Shown: positions 32,984-41,650 of the stretch, piece by piece
How positions within the stretch are numbered: position 1 is the stretch's first letter
How the letters are laid out: each line of letters starts with the position of its first letter
NCBI GenBank assembly: GCA_035501495.1
Contig: DATJWB010000208.1
Span: 11,322 to 75,321, forward strand
Source: JAIQFL01 sp035501495
Lineage (GTDB): Bacteria; Acidobacteriota; Terriglobia; Bryobacterales; Bryobacteraceae
Direction of reading: 5' to 3'
DNA: 64,000 nucleotides
Made by a program: the position numbers and the translations under genes
Notes under the pieces: model-generated
Databases searched by the model: none
Seen by the model: only the letters and a program-made list of their open reading frames with translations
Told to the model about the DNA's origin: nothing

Positions 32984-35900
32984 ATGAGGGGCACATCCAG
33001 GTTGATGTGGCTGGCATGGGCGCTGGCTGCATGGAGTTTTCCGTTGGCCGCGCAAGCGCCTACCGGGATCATTACGGGAACCGTCACCGACGAAACCGGG
33101 GCGGTCATTCCTAACGCGAAGGTCACCATCACCAACAAGGCCACGGACTTCGTCCGCACGGCGTTGGCGAACGCCGAAGGTTTTTACAGCGCTCCGGCGC
33201 TGCCTGCCGGCGAATACCAGGTGCGCTGCGAGCAGACGGGTTTCCGCGTGCTGATCCGGGCGGCGACGGTGGAAGCAGGCAGCACGACCTCGGTGAACCT
33301 GCCGATGCAGGTGGGCGGCTCTACGGAAGTGGTGAACGTGGAGGCGGCCGCGGCGGCCATCAACTACGACAGCCATACCATCGAAGGCGTGATCCAGCGG
33401 GCGAACATTGCGGACCTCCCACTCAACGGGCGCAATTATGCGCAACTCGCCAAGCTCGAGCCGGGCGTGACGATCGCCTCGGGATCGGTTGCCCAGTTCA
33501 ATACGCTGTTCACGGTGAGCGTGTTAGGCGCAGGCAACCGGACTCTTTTCGCCCTGGATGGCGGGAATGTCTCCGACAACATCGATGTCGGCGGCGGCAT
33601 ATCCTCCCTGAATATCTCCCAGGAAACCGTGCAGGAGTTTCAGTTGTCGTCGGTCAACTTCGACATCTCGACTGGCATTGCCGCGGGCGGCGCGGTTAAT
33701 GTGGTCACCCGTTCCGGCTCCAACAGCTACCACGGGGACGGATATCTCTATTTCCGCGACCACAACATGGCGGCTTACCCGGCGCTGGTTCGCAATCCAG
33801 CGAACCCCAGCCCATTCTTCGCCCGCCGAAATCCCGGCGCCACAATCGGCGGCCCATTGCGGAAGGACAAGTTCTTTTTCTTTTTCAACTACGAGTACAT
33901 GAACCAGGTGCAGGCGCTGAGCATTCAGAGTCCGGATCCCGCCTTCGCGCCGCTGATTGGAACCTACGGAAGTCCTTACGTGGGCAAGACCCTCAGTCTT
34001 CGGCTGGATGACCGCCTGACGGATAAGCATGCCCTTTTCCTGCGATATTCCCATGATGGCAACTCAGGCTTTGGACAGTCGCTGGAGTTCGGCGATCCCT
34101 CCAATTGGGCGCACAACACGAATTTCGCCGACCAGAGCATCATCGGGCTCACCAGCACCCTGACGCCGTCCGTTGTCAACGATGTAAGATTCCAGTACAA
34201 CTATTGGAACAACCACAACACGCAGGCGGCGGCTTCGGACTGTTCGGGGCCCTGCGTGGCGGGGAGCCTGCCCAACGTATTCTACTTCCAGGGTGCCTCC
34301 AGCACGCCGGCGATCGGTCCCAACTTCAACGCGCCCCAAGGCCGCAATACGCGGCGATTTGAGGTAATCGAAAGCCTTACCTGGCAGAAGGGCTCGCACC
34401 GGCTCCGGTTCGGCGGCGATGCGAATCCCACCAAGTCGGCCGGCCTTTGGGGATTCTGCACGCCTATGTGCGTCGGCGCATATTCGCCGACCTACATTCG
34501 CGGTCTGTTCGGAGCCGCGACGGCGCTTTACTTCCCGACCCTACCGACGGTGCTGAAGACCGATGCCGATGTGTTGAACCTGCCGGTGCTGAACCTCAAC
34601 AGCAGCATCTTCAGCGGCGTCGGTGTGGGCGCGGTCTCCACCCCCGCGCCATACGGTTACGACTCGCAGCGGTATTACGACCAATACCGGGCGTATTTCG
34701 GCGACACCTGGAAGATCTCGCAGCACTTCACGCTGAACTATGGACTGGCCTGGAATGCACAGAAGGGCTTTTACAACTCCAACCTGTCGAAGCCGCAATT
34801 CCTCGCGCCGATCCTCGGTACCGGCCCCGACAACCTGGGGCCGACCGTGAACAACACCAAGGAATTCCAGCCGGCGGTCGGTTTTGCGTGGAGCCCGTTC
34901 AAGAACAACAAGACCGTCATTCGCGGCGGCGGCGGGATCTACTGGGACAGCACACCCGGATATTACAAGCTGCGGGAGGCTCCGGTGATCGGGCCCGTGG
35001 GCAACGGCCGGAGCACGCTGGCGGCCAGCGCTTTCACCAACATCTACCCCGGAATTATCAACTTCGCCGCCGGAAATGCCCCGCTTCCCGTCGGCGCCAA
35101 TCTCAGTTTGAATGCGCTCTACAACATGACTATCGGCCAGTTCATCAACCTGGTGAATATGGAGTTGCCCGGTATCGAGGCCCAGCTGGCTCCGCCCAAC
35201 CCGCAAAGAAGCGGGCCCTTCACGGTCAGCGGCATCGACGTCGCCAAGCAGGGCGTGGAGATCTATCCCACGCACTTTCCTCTGGCCCGCAGTTACCAGA
35301 CCTCCATCGGTGTGCAGCGTGATCTCGGGTCTGGATATGTCCTCACGGCCGACTGGGCGCGGCGGCAAGGCGAGAATGTCAGCTTGGGCGAAGTGGATCT
35401 CAACCTCACCAACCGCTACATTAACGGGGTGCAGACGCCCGTAATTCGAAAGTGCGCGCCTAGCGAGGTGTTCGTCCCCGGTATCGAGTGCTCCAGCGGG
35501 ACAATCACCTTTTGGACGGACCAGGGGCGAGCCGTCTACGACGGTCTGCTGGTGAAACTTTCCAAGCGCTACCAGAACCGTTACCAGTTCACGGCATCCT
35601 ACGCGCTACAGAAGGGCCTGAGCGAAACCGTTTGGGACGACACCAACTGGATGGCCGGCTACGGCGAGTATCTGCCACACCACAACCTCAATATCGCCGG
35701 CACCGTGGATCTGAAGTGGGGATTCACGGTCAGCGTCAACTCGTCGATCATCAGCCGTACCCCGGGTACCGCCAACGTGCCCAGCCTGGATCTGCCCGGC
35801 ACCGTGCCCGCGGGCAGCAGCGAGCCGCTCCCTGGTCTGGCTTATGGCTGTCTCGCCGCGGGATGCAGCAAGTCCGATCTCGCGAATGCGGTGAACGCGT

Positions 35901-36241
35901 TCAATTCCACCTACGCGGGCCAGAAGAACGCTAATGGAGGGACCATCAGTCCATTGATTCTGCCTCCGGACTACCAGTTTGGCGACCCGAGCTTCAGCCA
36001 GGATTTCCGCGTCACGAAGGTGTTCCGCTACAAGGAGAAGGCGAGGCTCTCGGTTTTCGGCGAGGTCTTCAACGCTTTTAACATTGCCAACCTGAGCGGC
36101 TATTCGCTGACGCTGGACACCAAGAACGCGAATCCCGCGGCGCAGACGTACAGCTTTGGCCAACCGACGCAGCGCGTCAATCAGACGTTCGGTTCGGGCG
36201 GCCCCCGCGCGTTCCAGGTGGGCGCGAGAATCAGCTTCTAG
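32984..36241 (+). CDS. TonB-dependent receptor with carboxypeptidase-regulatory domain
   Basis: A 1085-residue outer-membrane protein. GGGAGG precedes the ATG, and the first 26 residues are a signal peptide. Residues 30-105 form a carboxypeptidase-regulatory-like (CarboxypepD_reg) domain (GIITGTVTDETGAVIPNAKV). A plug domain (YDSHTIEGVIQRANIADLPL) follows, then a large beta-barrel that ends in the outer-membrane motif GARISF with terminal Phe. This Oar-like type is greatly expanded in Acidobacteria and is thought to take up oligosaccharides or other large nutrients. No SusD partner is next to it, but glycoside hydrolase and sugar-modifying genes follow, consistent with glycan uptake. Confidence 0.93.
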   Translation: MRGTSRLMWLAWALAAWSFPLAAQAPTGIITGTVTDETGAVIPNAKVTITNKATDFVRTALANAEGFYSAPALPAGEYQVRCEQTGFRVLIRAATVEAGSTTSVNLPMQVGGSTEVVNVEAAAAAINYDSHTIEGVIQRANIADLPLNGRNYAQLAKLEPGVTIASGSVAQFNTLFTVSVLGAGNRTLFALDGGNVSDNIDVGGGISSLNISQETVQEFQLSSVNFDISTGIAAGGAVNVVTRSGSNSYHGDGYLYFRDHNMAAYPALVRNPANPSPFFARRNPGATIGGPLRKDKFFFFFNYEYMNQVQALSIQSPDPAFAPLIGTYGSPYVGKTLSLRLDDRLTDKHALFLRYSHDGNSGFGQSLEFGDPSNWAHNTNFADQSIIGLTSTLTPSVVNDVRFQYNYWNNHNTQAAASDCSGPCVAGSLPNVFYFQGASSTPAIGPNFNAPQGRNTRRFEVIESLTWQKGSHRLRFGGDANPTKSAGLWGFCTPMCVGAYSPTYIRGLFGAATALYFPTLPTVLKTDADVLNLPVLNLNSSIFSGVGVGAVSTPAPYGYDSQRYYDQYRAYFGDTWKISQHFTLNYGLAWNAQKGFYNSNLSKPQFLAPILGTGPDNLGPTVNNTKEFQPAVGFAWSPFKNNKTVIRGGGGIYWDSTPGYYKLREAPVIGPVGNGRSTLAASAFTNIYPGIINFAAGNAPLPVGANLSLNALYNMTIGQFINLVNMELPGIEAQLAPPNPQRSGPFTVSGIDVAKQGVEIYPTHFPLARSYQTSIGVQRDLGSGYVLTADWARRQGENVSLGEVDLNLTNRYINGVQTPVIRKCAPSEVFVPGIECSSGTITFWTDQGRAVYDGLLVKLSKRYQNRYQFTASYALQKGLSETVWDDTNWMAGYGEYLPHHNLNIAGTVDLKWGFTVSVNSSIISRTPGTANVPSLDLPGTVPAGSSEPLPGLAYGCLAAGCSKSDLANAVNAFNSTYAGQKNANGGTISPLILPPDYQFGDPSFSQDFRVTKVFRYKEKARLSVFGEVFNAFNIANLSGYSLTLDTKNANPAAQTYSFGQPTQRVNQTFGSGGPRAFQVGARISF

Positions 36242-36273
36242 ACTGGGAGGGCAGTCTTCTGAACTCCCGCGGT

Positions 36274-36328
36274 CATGCGGCGCGCACTCCTGGCTAGAGA
36301 CCGAAGACCAAGAGTGTCCGCGCCACAT
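36274..36328. repeat. dispersed structured repeat, small two-armed copy
   Basis: A left arm CATGCGGCGCGCACTCCTGG and a right arm CCAAGAGTGTCCGCGCCACA in inverted orientation, 55 bases in all, between the TonB receptor and the next hydrolase. Internal hairpins of the fuller copies are missing. A short AGACTG/CAGTCT stem at the receptor's end (about 36240-36256) is next to it. Confidence 0.55.
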
Positions 36329-36396
36329 GACGGCGATCTGACCGTGGGCTCGCATAGCGGTTTTCGTTTGAGGGCAAAATCGGTCATGATCCTATC

Positions 36397-38829
36397 ATGC
36401 TTTCGTTTCGCTCTTGTCGTGCCTTACCGTTCGCCTGCCTGTTGGCCGCCGCGCTCCAGGCCCAAACGGGCATCCTGCCAGTGGACTACGCCAGGCTTGC
36501 CGGGCGCGCCGATCTCAATTACGACCGCCCAGCTTCGCGAAGCGAAGAGGGCATGCCGGTGGGGAATGGCCGCATGGGCAGTCTCGTCTGGACCTCGCCC
36601 TCCGCGCTCCGCTTCCAGATCAACCGTGCCGATGTATTTGCCGAGGACAGCTCGACCACCAGCTTTCCGCGCGCCGACACCGACTATGCCAGCGGCTGTG
36701 GCTACGTAGACATCAACCTCGTCCAGTCGGGCGATGACGTCTTTGCCGGCGGCGCTTTCCGCCAGACGCTGTCGGTCTACGACGGCTTGATGACCACCCG
36801 CGGCAACGGCGTCACGGCGCGGGTGCTCGCATGGCCGGACCGGGATGTCATGGCGGTTGAGATCGATGACCGGCGGCCGCAGCCCGAGCCGATCAACATC
36901 GATCTGCGCATGCTGCGTTACCTCGTGGCCGTGATCAACGGCCGGAATTGGCAGCTGGCGAACTCACATGCCGTAGAGGTGAGGACCGCGGAGCATTCGG
37001 CCCTGTCGCGGCTCGACATTCGCGACGGCCGAATCCTTCTTACACAGGAGTTCCGTGAGCACGACTATTACGACTCCTCCGCCGTGGCGATCGGCGTCCT
37101 CGGGCGCTCCTCGCGGGCGCGCTACCTGAACGAATCCACGGTGCAACTCTCGGCCGCTGCCGGGCAGGGTCGATTCACCGTCCTGATCGCCAGCGCCGCG
37201 AGCGTCGATCCTCGGGCGGATACCGCCGCGATTGCCCTCCGGGAGTTGGACGCAGCGGCTCCTCTTGATTTCCCAGGTCTGCTCGCCGCCACGCAAGCCT
37301 GGTGGCACAGCTTTTGGGAGAAGGGCTTCGTCCACATGCACAGCAGCGACGGCCAGGCCGACTTCGTCGAGCAGAACTATACGTACTTCCTCTACCTTAT
37401 GGCCGCCTCTTCCCGTGGCGCCTATCCGCCCAGGTTTGGCGGCATGCTCTGGTATACCAACGGCGACATGCGCCGCTGGGGTTCGCAATACTGGTGGGCC
37501 AATACCGCCGCCTACTATCGCAACCTGATGCCGGCCGGCCGCATGGAACTGATGGATCCGCTGTTTTCGCTGTACAGCGGGATGTACGATGCCTGCGCCC
37601 TGGCCGCGCGCCAGCAGTGGGGGTCGGAAGGAATCTGGATTCCCGAGACCACGTTCTTCAACGGGCCCGAGAAGCTGCCGGACGACATTGCCGCGGAGAT
37701 GCGCGACCTCTACCTGACGCGCAAGCCTGCAAGCGAAATGTCGGAACGCTTCCGCTGGTGGTCCGAAACCGAAAACCGCCACAACAGCCGCTGGAACTTC
37801 CACGCCGACGGCAAATGGGATCACGGACATTACGTTGTGGCCGACAAAGGCCACGGCATCTTCGGCCATACCAGCCACATTATGGGAGATGCCGCGCGGA
37901 TTGCCGCGCTCTATTGGGACCGCTACCTCGACACGATGGACGTGGCGTGGCTGCGCGACCGCGCCTACCCGATGATCAAAGGCGCGGCGGAGTTCTATCG
38001 CAATTTTCCGAACTTCCGGAAGGCAGCCGACGGCAAATATCACATCGCGCACGTCAACAACGGCGAGTCCAACTGGGACACGCCGGATACCCGCTCCGAG
38101 GTCTCGAACATGCAGATGATTTTTCCTCTCGCAGCCCGCGCCTCGGAGATTCTCGCGGTGGATGCGGATCTCCGCTCCAGGTGGCGGGAGATCGGGCAAA
38201 ACCTGCCGGATCTGCCGCAAACCGGACGGGGCGGAAATGGGGCAGGAGGCTTCGGCGCTTTCATTTTCGGCAACGATACCGCGGGCGCCATCGAACCACT
38301 CGGCGCCGACCGCCAATTGAAGGCCCGCTTCTTGAACTTCAACCGGACCTCCGGCTTCATCGACGGTGCCGGAATCGGCGGCGCACAGATTTTCCGCAAC
38401 CACCTTCGCCTGCGGGAAGGCCCTGGCGCGATCGATGCCGAGCACATCGGCGGCCTCACCTCCGGCATTCACTCCTCACTGCTGGCTAATACGGCGAGCC
38501 CCGTGGAGGACCCTGTATTGCAGGTGTTCCCTGCCTGGCCGAACGACTGGGACGCCGAGTTCCAACTGCTGGCGCCCGGCGCCTTCACGGTGACATCCGC
38601 GCGGCGCCAGGGACAAGTCGAGTTTGTGGAATTGCAATCGCAGGCCGGCGCGACCTGCAAGCTTCGCAATCCGTGGGGCGAAGGCGGCGCTGTCCTGTAC
38701 CGGAACGGCCGGAAGGCCCAAGAGCTTCAGGGCCCAATCCTGTCTTTCTCCACCACCCGAGGCGAGAATCTCCTGGTAGTTCCGATGGGCGCAACGCCGG
38801 CGCAAATCCGGCGCGCAGGAATCCCTTGA
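36397..38829 (+). CDS. exported glycoside hydrolase of GH95/DUF5703-like type
   Basis: An 810-residue exported protein with a signal peptide (first 24 residues). The N-terminal region has the family start GMPVGNGRMGSLVWTSPSAL, as in GH95 alpha-fucosidases and DUF5703 proteins, with a beta-sandwich domain to about residue 270. The middle is an (alpha/alpha)6-type region (RFGGMLWYTNGDMRRWGSQY, IPETTFFNGPEKL). The C-terminal part contains FSTTRGENLLVVPMGA-like beta sequence. The substrate is not certain: fucosides or other plant and microbial glycans. It follows the TonB receptor by 155 bases and probably acts on the material taken up. Confidence 0.78.
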   Translation: MLSFRSCRALPFACLLAAALQAQTGILPVDYARLAGRADLNYDRPASRSEEGMPVGNGRMGSLVWTSPSALRFQINRADVFAEDSSTTSFPRADTDYASGCGYVDINLVQSGDDVFAGGAFRQTLSVYDGLMTTRGNGVTARVLAWPDRDVMAVEIDDRRPQPEPINIDLRMLRYLVAVINGRNWQLANSHAVEVRTAEHSALSRLDIRDGRILLTQEFREHDYYDSSAVAIGVLGRSSRARYLNESTVQLSAAAGQGRFTVLIASAASVDPRADTAAIALRELDAAAPLDFPGLLAATQAWWHSFWEKGFVHMHSSDGQADFVEQNYTYFLYLMAASSRGAYPPRFGGMLWYTNGDMRRWGSQYWWANTAAYYRNLMPAGRMELMDPLFSLYSGMYDACALAARQQWGSEGIWIPETTFFNGPEKLPDDIAAEMRDLYLTRKPASEMSERFRWWSETENRHNSRWNFHADGKWDHGHYVVADKGHGIFGHTSHIMGDAARIAALYWDRYLDTMDVAWLRDRAYPMIKGAAEFYRNFPNFRKAADGKYHIAHVNNGESNWDTPDTRSEVSNMQMIFPLAARASEILAVDADLRSRWREIGQNLPDLPQTGRGGNGAGGFGAFIFGNDTAGAIEPLGADRQLKARFLNFNRTSGFIDGAGIGGAQIFRNHLRLREGPGAIDAEHIGGLTSGIHSSLLANTASPVEDPVLQVFPAWPNDWDAEFQLLAPGAFTVTSARRQGQVEFVELQSQAGATCKLRNPWGEGGAVLYRNGRKAQELQGPILSFSTTRGENLLVVPMGATPAQIRRAGIP

Positions 38830-38863
38830 CTTCGCATTCCGGGCCTGATAGCATGCCTCCGCG

Positions 38864-39799
38864 ATGATGCTCTCTCCATTGCACGATACGCAATGCAGTC
38901 GTCGTGAGTTCGCCCTCGCAATCGCTGGAATCGGAGCCGCGATCCTGCCCGTCCTGCGCGCCGCCACTCCGCGGAACCTGAAGATCGGCCATACCTGCAT
39001 CACGTGGGGCACGTTCCCGCGAGGCGCCGAAGCCGACGCCACGCTCGAACCCGCCGTGCGCGATATTGCGGCGCTCGGCTTCAACGGCTTCGAAACGTTC
39101 CCCGAGGTGCTGGAGGATTGGGACGCAAAAGATGCCTTGCGTCCGCTGATGGATCGTTACAAGCTGCCGCTCACATCCGGGTACATCCGCATCAACGTGA
39201 CCGACCCCACCAAGGCCAAAGAGAGCCTCGACACCGTGATCCGCCTGGGAAAAGTCATCCGGAAATACGGAGGCAGTTTCGGCGTGATCCAGGTGAACGG
39301 CGTGAAGCGCGACAGCTACAACTTCAAGGAGTATCGCGCCGCCATCGTGACAGGGCTGAATGACTCCGCCATGGCGCTCAACGACCTCGGATTGGGAGCG
39401 GGCCTCCACCAGCACACCGGCACGGCCATTGAGACCCACGACGAAGTCTACACGGTGATGGGAGAGGCGAAGACGGAACACCTGAAGTTCGCGCCCGACG
39501 TCGGACAGTTGCAGAAGGGCGGCTCCAATGCGGCCCAGGTGATCAAGGATTTTTTGCCGCTGGTCAAGCACATGCACCTGAAGGATTACAAGGGCTGGCA
39601 GCATTACGCCGGCTACTGCCCGCTGGGCATGGGGCAGGTGGACATTACGGGCGTTCTCAATTCACTGGAAGAAGCTCATCAACAGGCTAACATCATGGTG
39701 GAGTTGGACCCATCGTCAAACGCTCCGATGTCGCCGCTCGAAACGGCCCAAACCAGCAAGGCATATCTCGAGAAGCTGGGCTACAGGTTCCGGACATGA
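38864..39799 (+). CDS. Tat-exported sugar-phosphate isomerase/epimerase-like protein
   Basis: A 311-residue xylose-isomerase-like TIM-barrel protein. Its N-terminus has a twin-arginine signal (CSRREFALAIAGIGAAILPV), so it folds in the cytoplasm and acts in the periplasm. Metal-site features of the family are seen: GLHQHTGTAIETHDEVY, APDVGQLQKGG and HMHLKDYKGWQHYAG. Members act on keto-sugars and inositol-type compounds. An ATG at 38867 is an equally good start. It lies 34 bases after the hydrolase gene and before a related fused gene. Confidence 0.85.
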   Translation: MMLSPLHDTQCSRREFALAIAGIGAAILPVLRAATPRNLKIGHTCITWGTFPRGAEADATLEPAVRDIAALGFNGFETFPEVLEDWDAKDALRPLMDRYKLPLTSGYIRINVTDPTKAKESLDTVIRLGKVIRKYGGSFGVIQVNGVKRDSYNFKEYRAAIVTGLNDSAMALNDLGLGAGLHQHTGTAIETHDEVYTVMGEAKTEHLKFAPDVGQLQKGGSNAAQVIKDFLPLVKHMHLKDYKGWQHYAGYCPLGMGQVDITGVLNSLEEAHQQANIMVELDPSSNAPMSPLETAQTSKAYLEKLGYRFRT

Positions 39800-39847
39800 C
39801 CGCGGTCCGCGCCAAATCACCACAATGAATCCACAAGGGACACCGAA

Positions 39848-41650
39848 ATGAAGAAAGCTACGTACGCTTTTGTGCTCGCGATCGCAATCGGCCTGTTGAG
39901 CATTGCGCAACAGCCGCCAACGAAGGGAGGCGGGACCAAGGGCGGGGGTCCAAACGGGCCCGCCATTCCCAACCTCTCGCAGCGTCCCACGGGCGCGAGC
40001 CTGGGCACCATCCGGGTGGGGGCGGCGGACAACAACATCTGGTTCGGATGGCACATCGGCATCAACACGGCCGATTTCAAGCAACTGACCTTCGCCGACG
40101 CGATCGTGAAGTCCGATCTGCTGGGCGTCACCGGCGTTGAAGCTTCCAACTCGCAGCGCATCGCTCCCGAAATCCCCAAGAATCTCGACTACCACCTTCA
40201 ACAAGGCGAACGCGCCGCCGTCGTCCGAAAACTCCGCGAGTATAACCAGGCGATCTTCGCTTATCGTGTCGACAATATCGGCGCCGACGAAGGCTCCCAG
40301 CGTCCGATCTTCGAGTTTGCCAAGGCCATCAATGCCCCGATGATCGTCACCGCCGCGCCGCCTTCGGCCATCGCCAGCCTCGACCGGCTCGCCAGCGAGT
40401 ACGCCATCAACGTGGCGATCGATGCCACCAGGGATCCAAAGTCCGTGCTAGGCGAGTTGCAGGGTCACGGCAAGAACCTCGGGATCTCCGCCGATCTCGG
40501 AGGCTGGATGCAGGAAGGCATCAAGCCGGTGGATGGACTCGCCATGGTGAAAGACAAATTGATGGCCATCGACGTCCACGACCGGTCCACCCTCGGCCCC
40601 AAGGGGAAGGACGTCACGATGGGTAGCGGCGCCGGCGCCATTCCCGACTTCTTCCTGGCCGCTTATCGCGCCGAACTCAAGCCGCTCTTCATCTCCATCG
40701 ACTCGACCGGTGCCGCCGACACCTACGCCGACCTGCAGAAATCCATGGGCGCCTTCGAGCGCGCCATGTGGCCGGCGATGGCGGCGCGCGTGCGGGCGAT
40801 GGTCGATTCGCCGCCGGGCAGGATCCGCGGCCCGGAACTGCTCAGTGCCGACATGAAGAAGATGATCGACGACGCCGCGCCACGGAAGCCCATCGTGACC
40901 CCGAAGAAGCCGCGCAAGCTGCTGGTCACCGACCTGCAAATGTACTCCGGCCATGCCACCATTCCGCACGGCACCCTGATGCTCGAGCTGATGGGCAAGT
41001 ACACCGGCGCCTTCACCCCCACCTTCAGCAACGATCTCGACATGCTGAAGTACCCGAAGATCAAGGAATTCGACGCGGTCTGGTTCAACAACGTGTGCGG
41101 CATGGTGCACAACGATCCCGAGGTCCGTGAAGGCATCCTGCGCTTCGTTCGCGAGGGTGGCGGGCTCGGCGGCCATCATGCCGTGACGTTCGCCGACAAC
41201 AACTGGCCCGAATTCGCCGAAATGATGGGCGGGTGGGCCGGCGCGCATCACACCGAGAAACAGGTGGTCAAGATCGACGACCCCAACAGTCCCTTGACCA
41301 AGAGCTTTGGAACCGCGAGTTTCGAGCACACCGACGAGTTCTACCACTTTCCGGTCTACTCGCCCTACAGCCGCGAGAAACAGCACGTCCTCCTGAGTCT
41401 CGACGTGGAAAAGTCGGACATGGCCACCGCGGGCCGCTTCTGCCCCGAGTGCACCCGGCCCGATCAAGACTATGGCCTTGCCTGGATCAAGACGTACGGT
41501 AAGGGCCGAACCTACTTCACCCCGCTGGGCCACACCACCGACTTCTACACCAAGACGATGTGGACGCAGCACGTGCTGGCCGCGGTGCAATATATTCTGG
41601 GCGACCTGGACGCAGATGCCACGCCCAGCGCCAAAATGGTGAAGCGATGA
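39848..41650 (+). CDS. exported fusion of TIM-barrel isomerase-like and ThuA-like domains
   Basis: A 600-residue exported protein. After a signal peptide and a Gly/Pro/Lys-rich linker (residues 23-40), residues 50-310 resemble a sugar isomerase/epimerase barrel (LGISADLGGWMQEGIKPVDG, MAIDVHDRSTLGPKGKD). Residues 355-590 are ThuA-like (trehalose-utilisation): KLLVTDLQMYSGHATIPHGT, HHAVTFADNNWPEF, GLAWIKTYGKGRTYFTPLGH. ThuA proteins are linked to conversion of 3-keto sugars. The stop overlaps the PQQ dehydrogenase start by ATGA (41647-41650). A fused pair of successive catalytic steps acting on sugars oxidised by the dehydrogenase is a reasonable inference. Confidence 0.8.
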   Translation: MKKATYAFVLAIAIGLLSIAQQPPTKGGGTKGGGPNGPAIPNLSQRPTGASLGTIRVGAADNNIWFGWHIGINTADFKQLTFADAIVKSDLLGVTGVEASNSQRIAPEIPKNLDYHLQQGERAAVVRKLREYNQAIFAYRVDNIGADEGSQRPIFEFAKAINAPMIVTAAPPSAIASLDRLASEYAINVAIDATRDPKSVLGELQGHGKNLGISADLGGWMQEGIKPVDGLAMVKDKLMAIDVHDRSTLGPKGKDVTMGSGAGAIPDFFLAAYRAELKPLFISIDSTGAADTYADLQKSMGAFERAMWPAMAARVRAMVDSPPGRIRGPELLSADMKKMIDDAAPRKPIVTPKKPRKLLVTDLQMYSGHATIPHGTLMLELMGKYTGAFTPTFSNDLDMLKYPKIKEFDAVWFNNVCGMVHNDPEVREGILRFVREGGGLGGHHAVTFADNNWPEFAEMMGGWAGAHHTEKQVVKIDDPNSPLTKSFGTASFEHTDEFYHFPVYSPYSREKQHVLLSLDVEKSDMATAGRFCPECTRPDQDYGLAWIKTYGKGRTYFTPLGHTTDFYTKTMWTQHVLAAVQYILGDLDADATPSAKMVKR

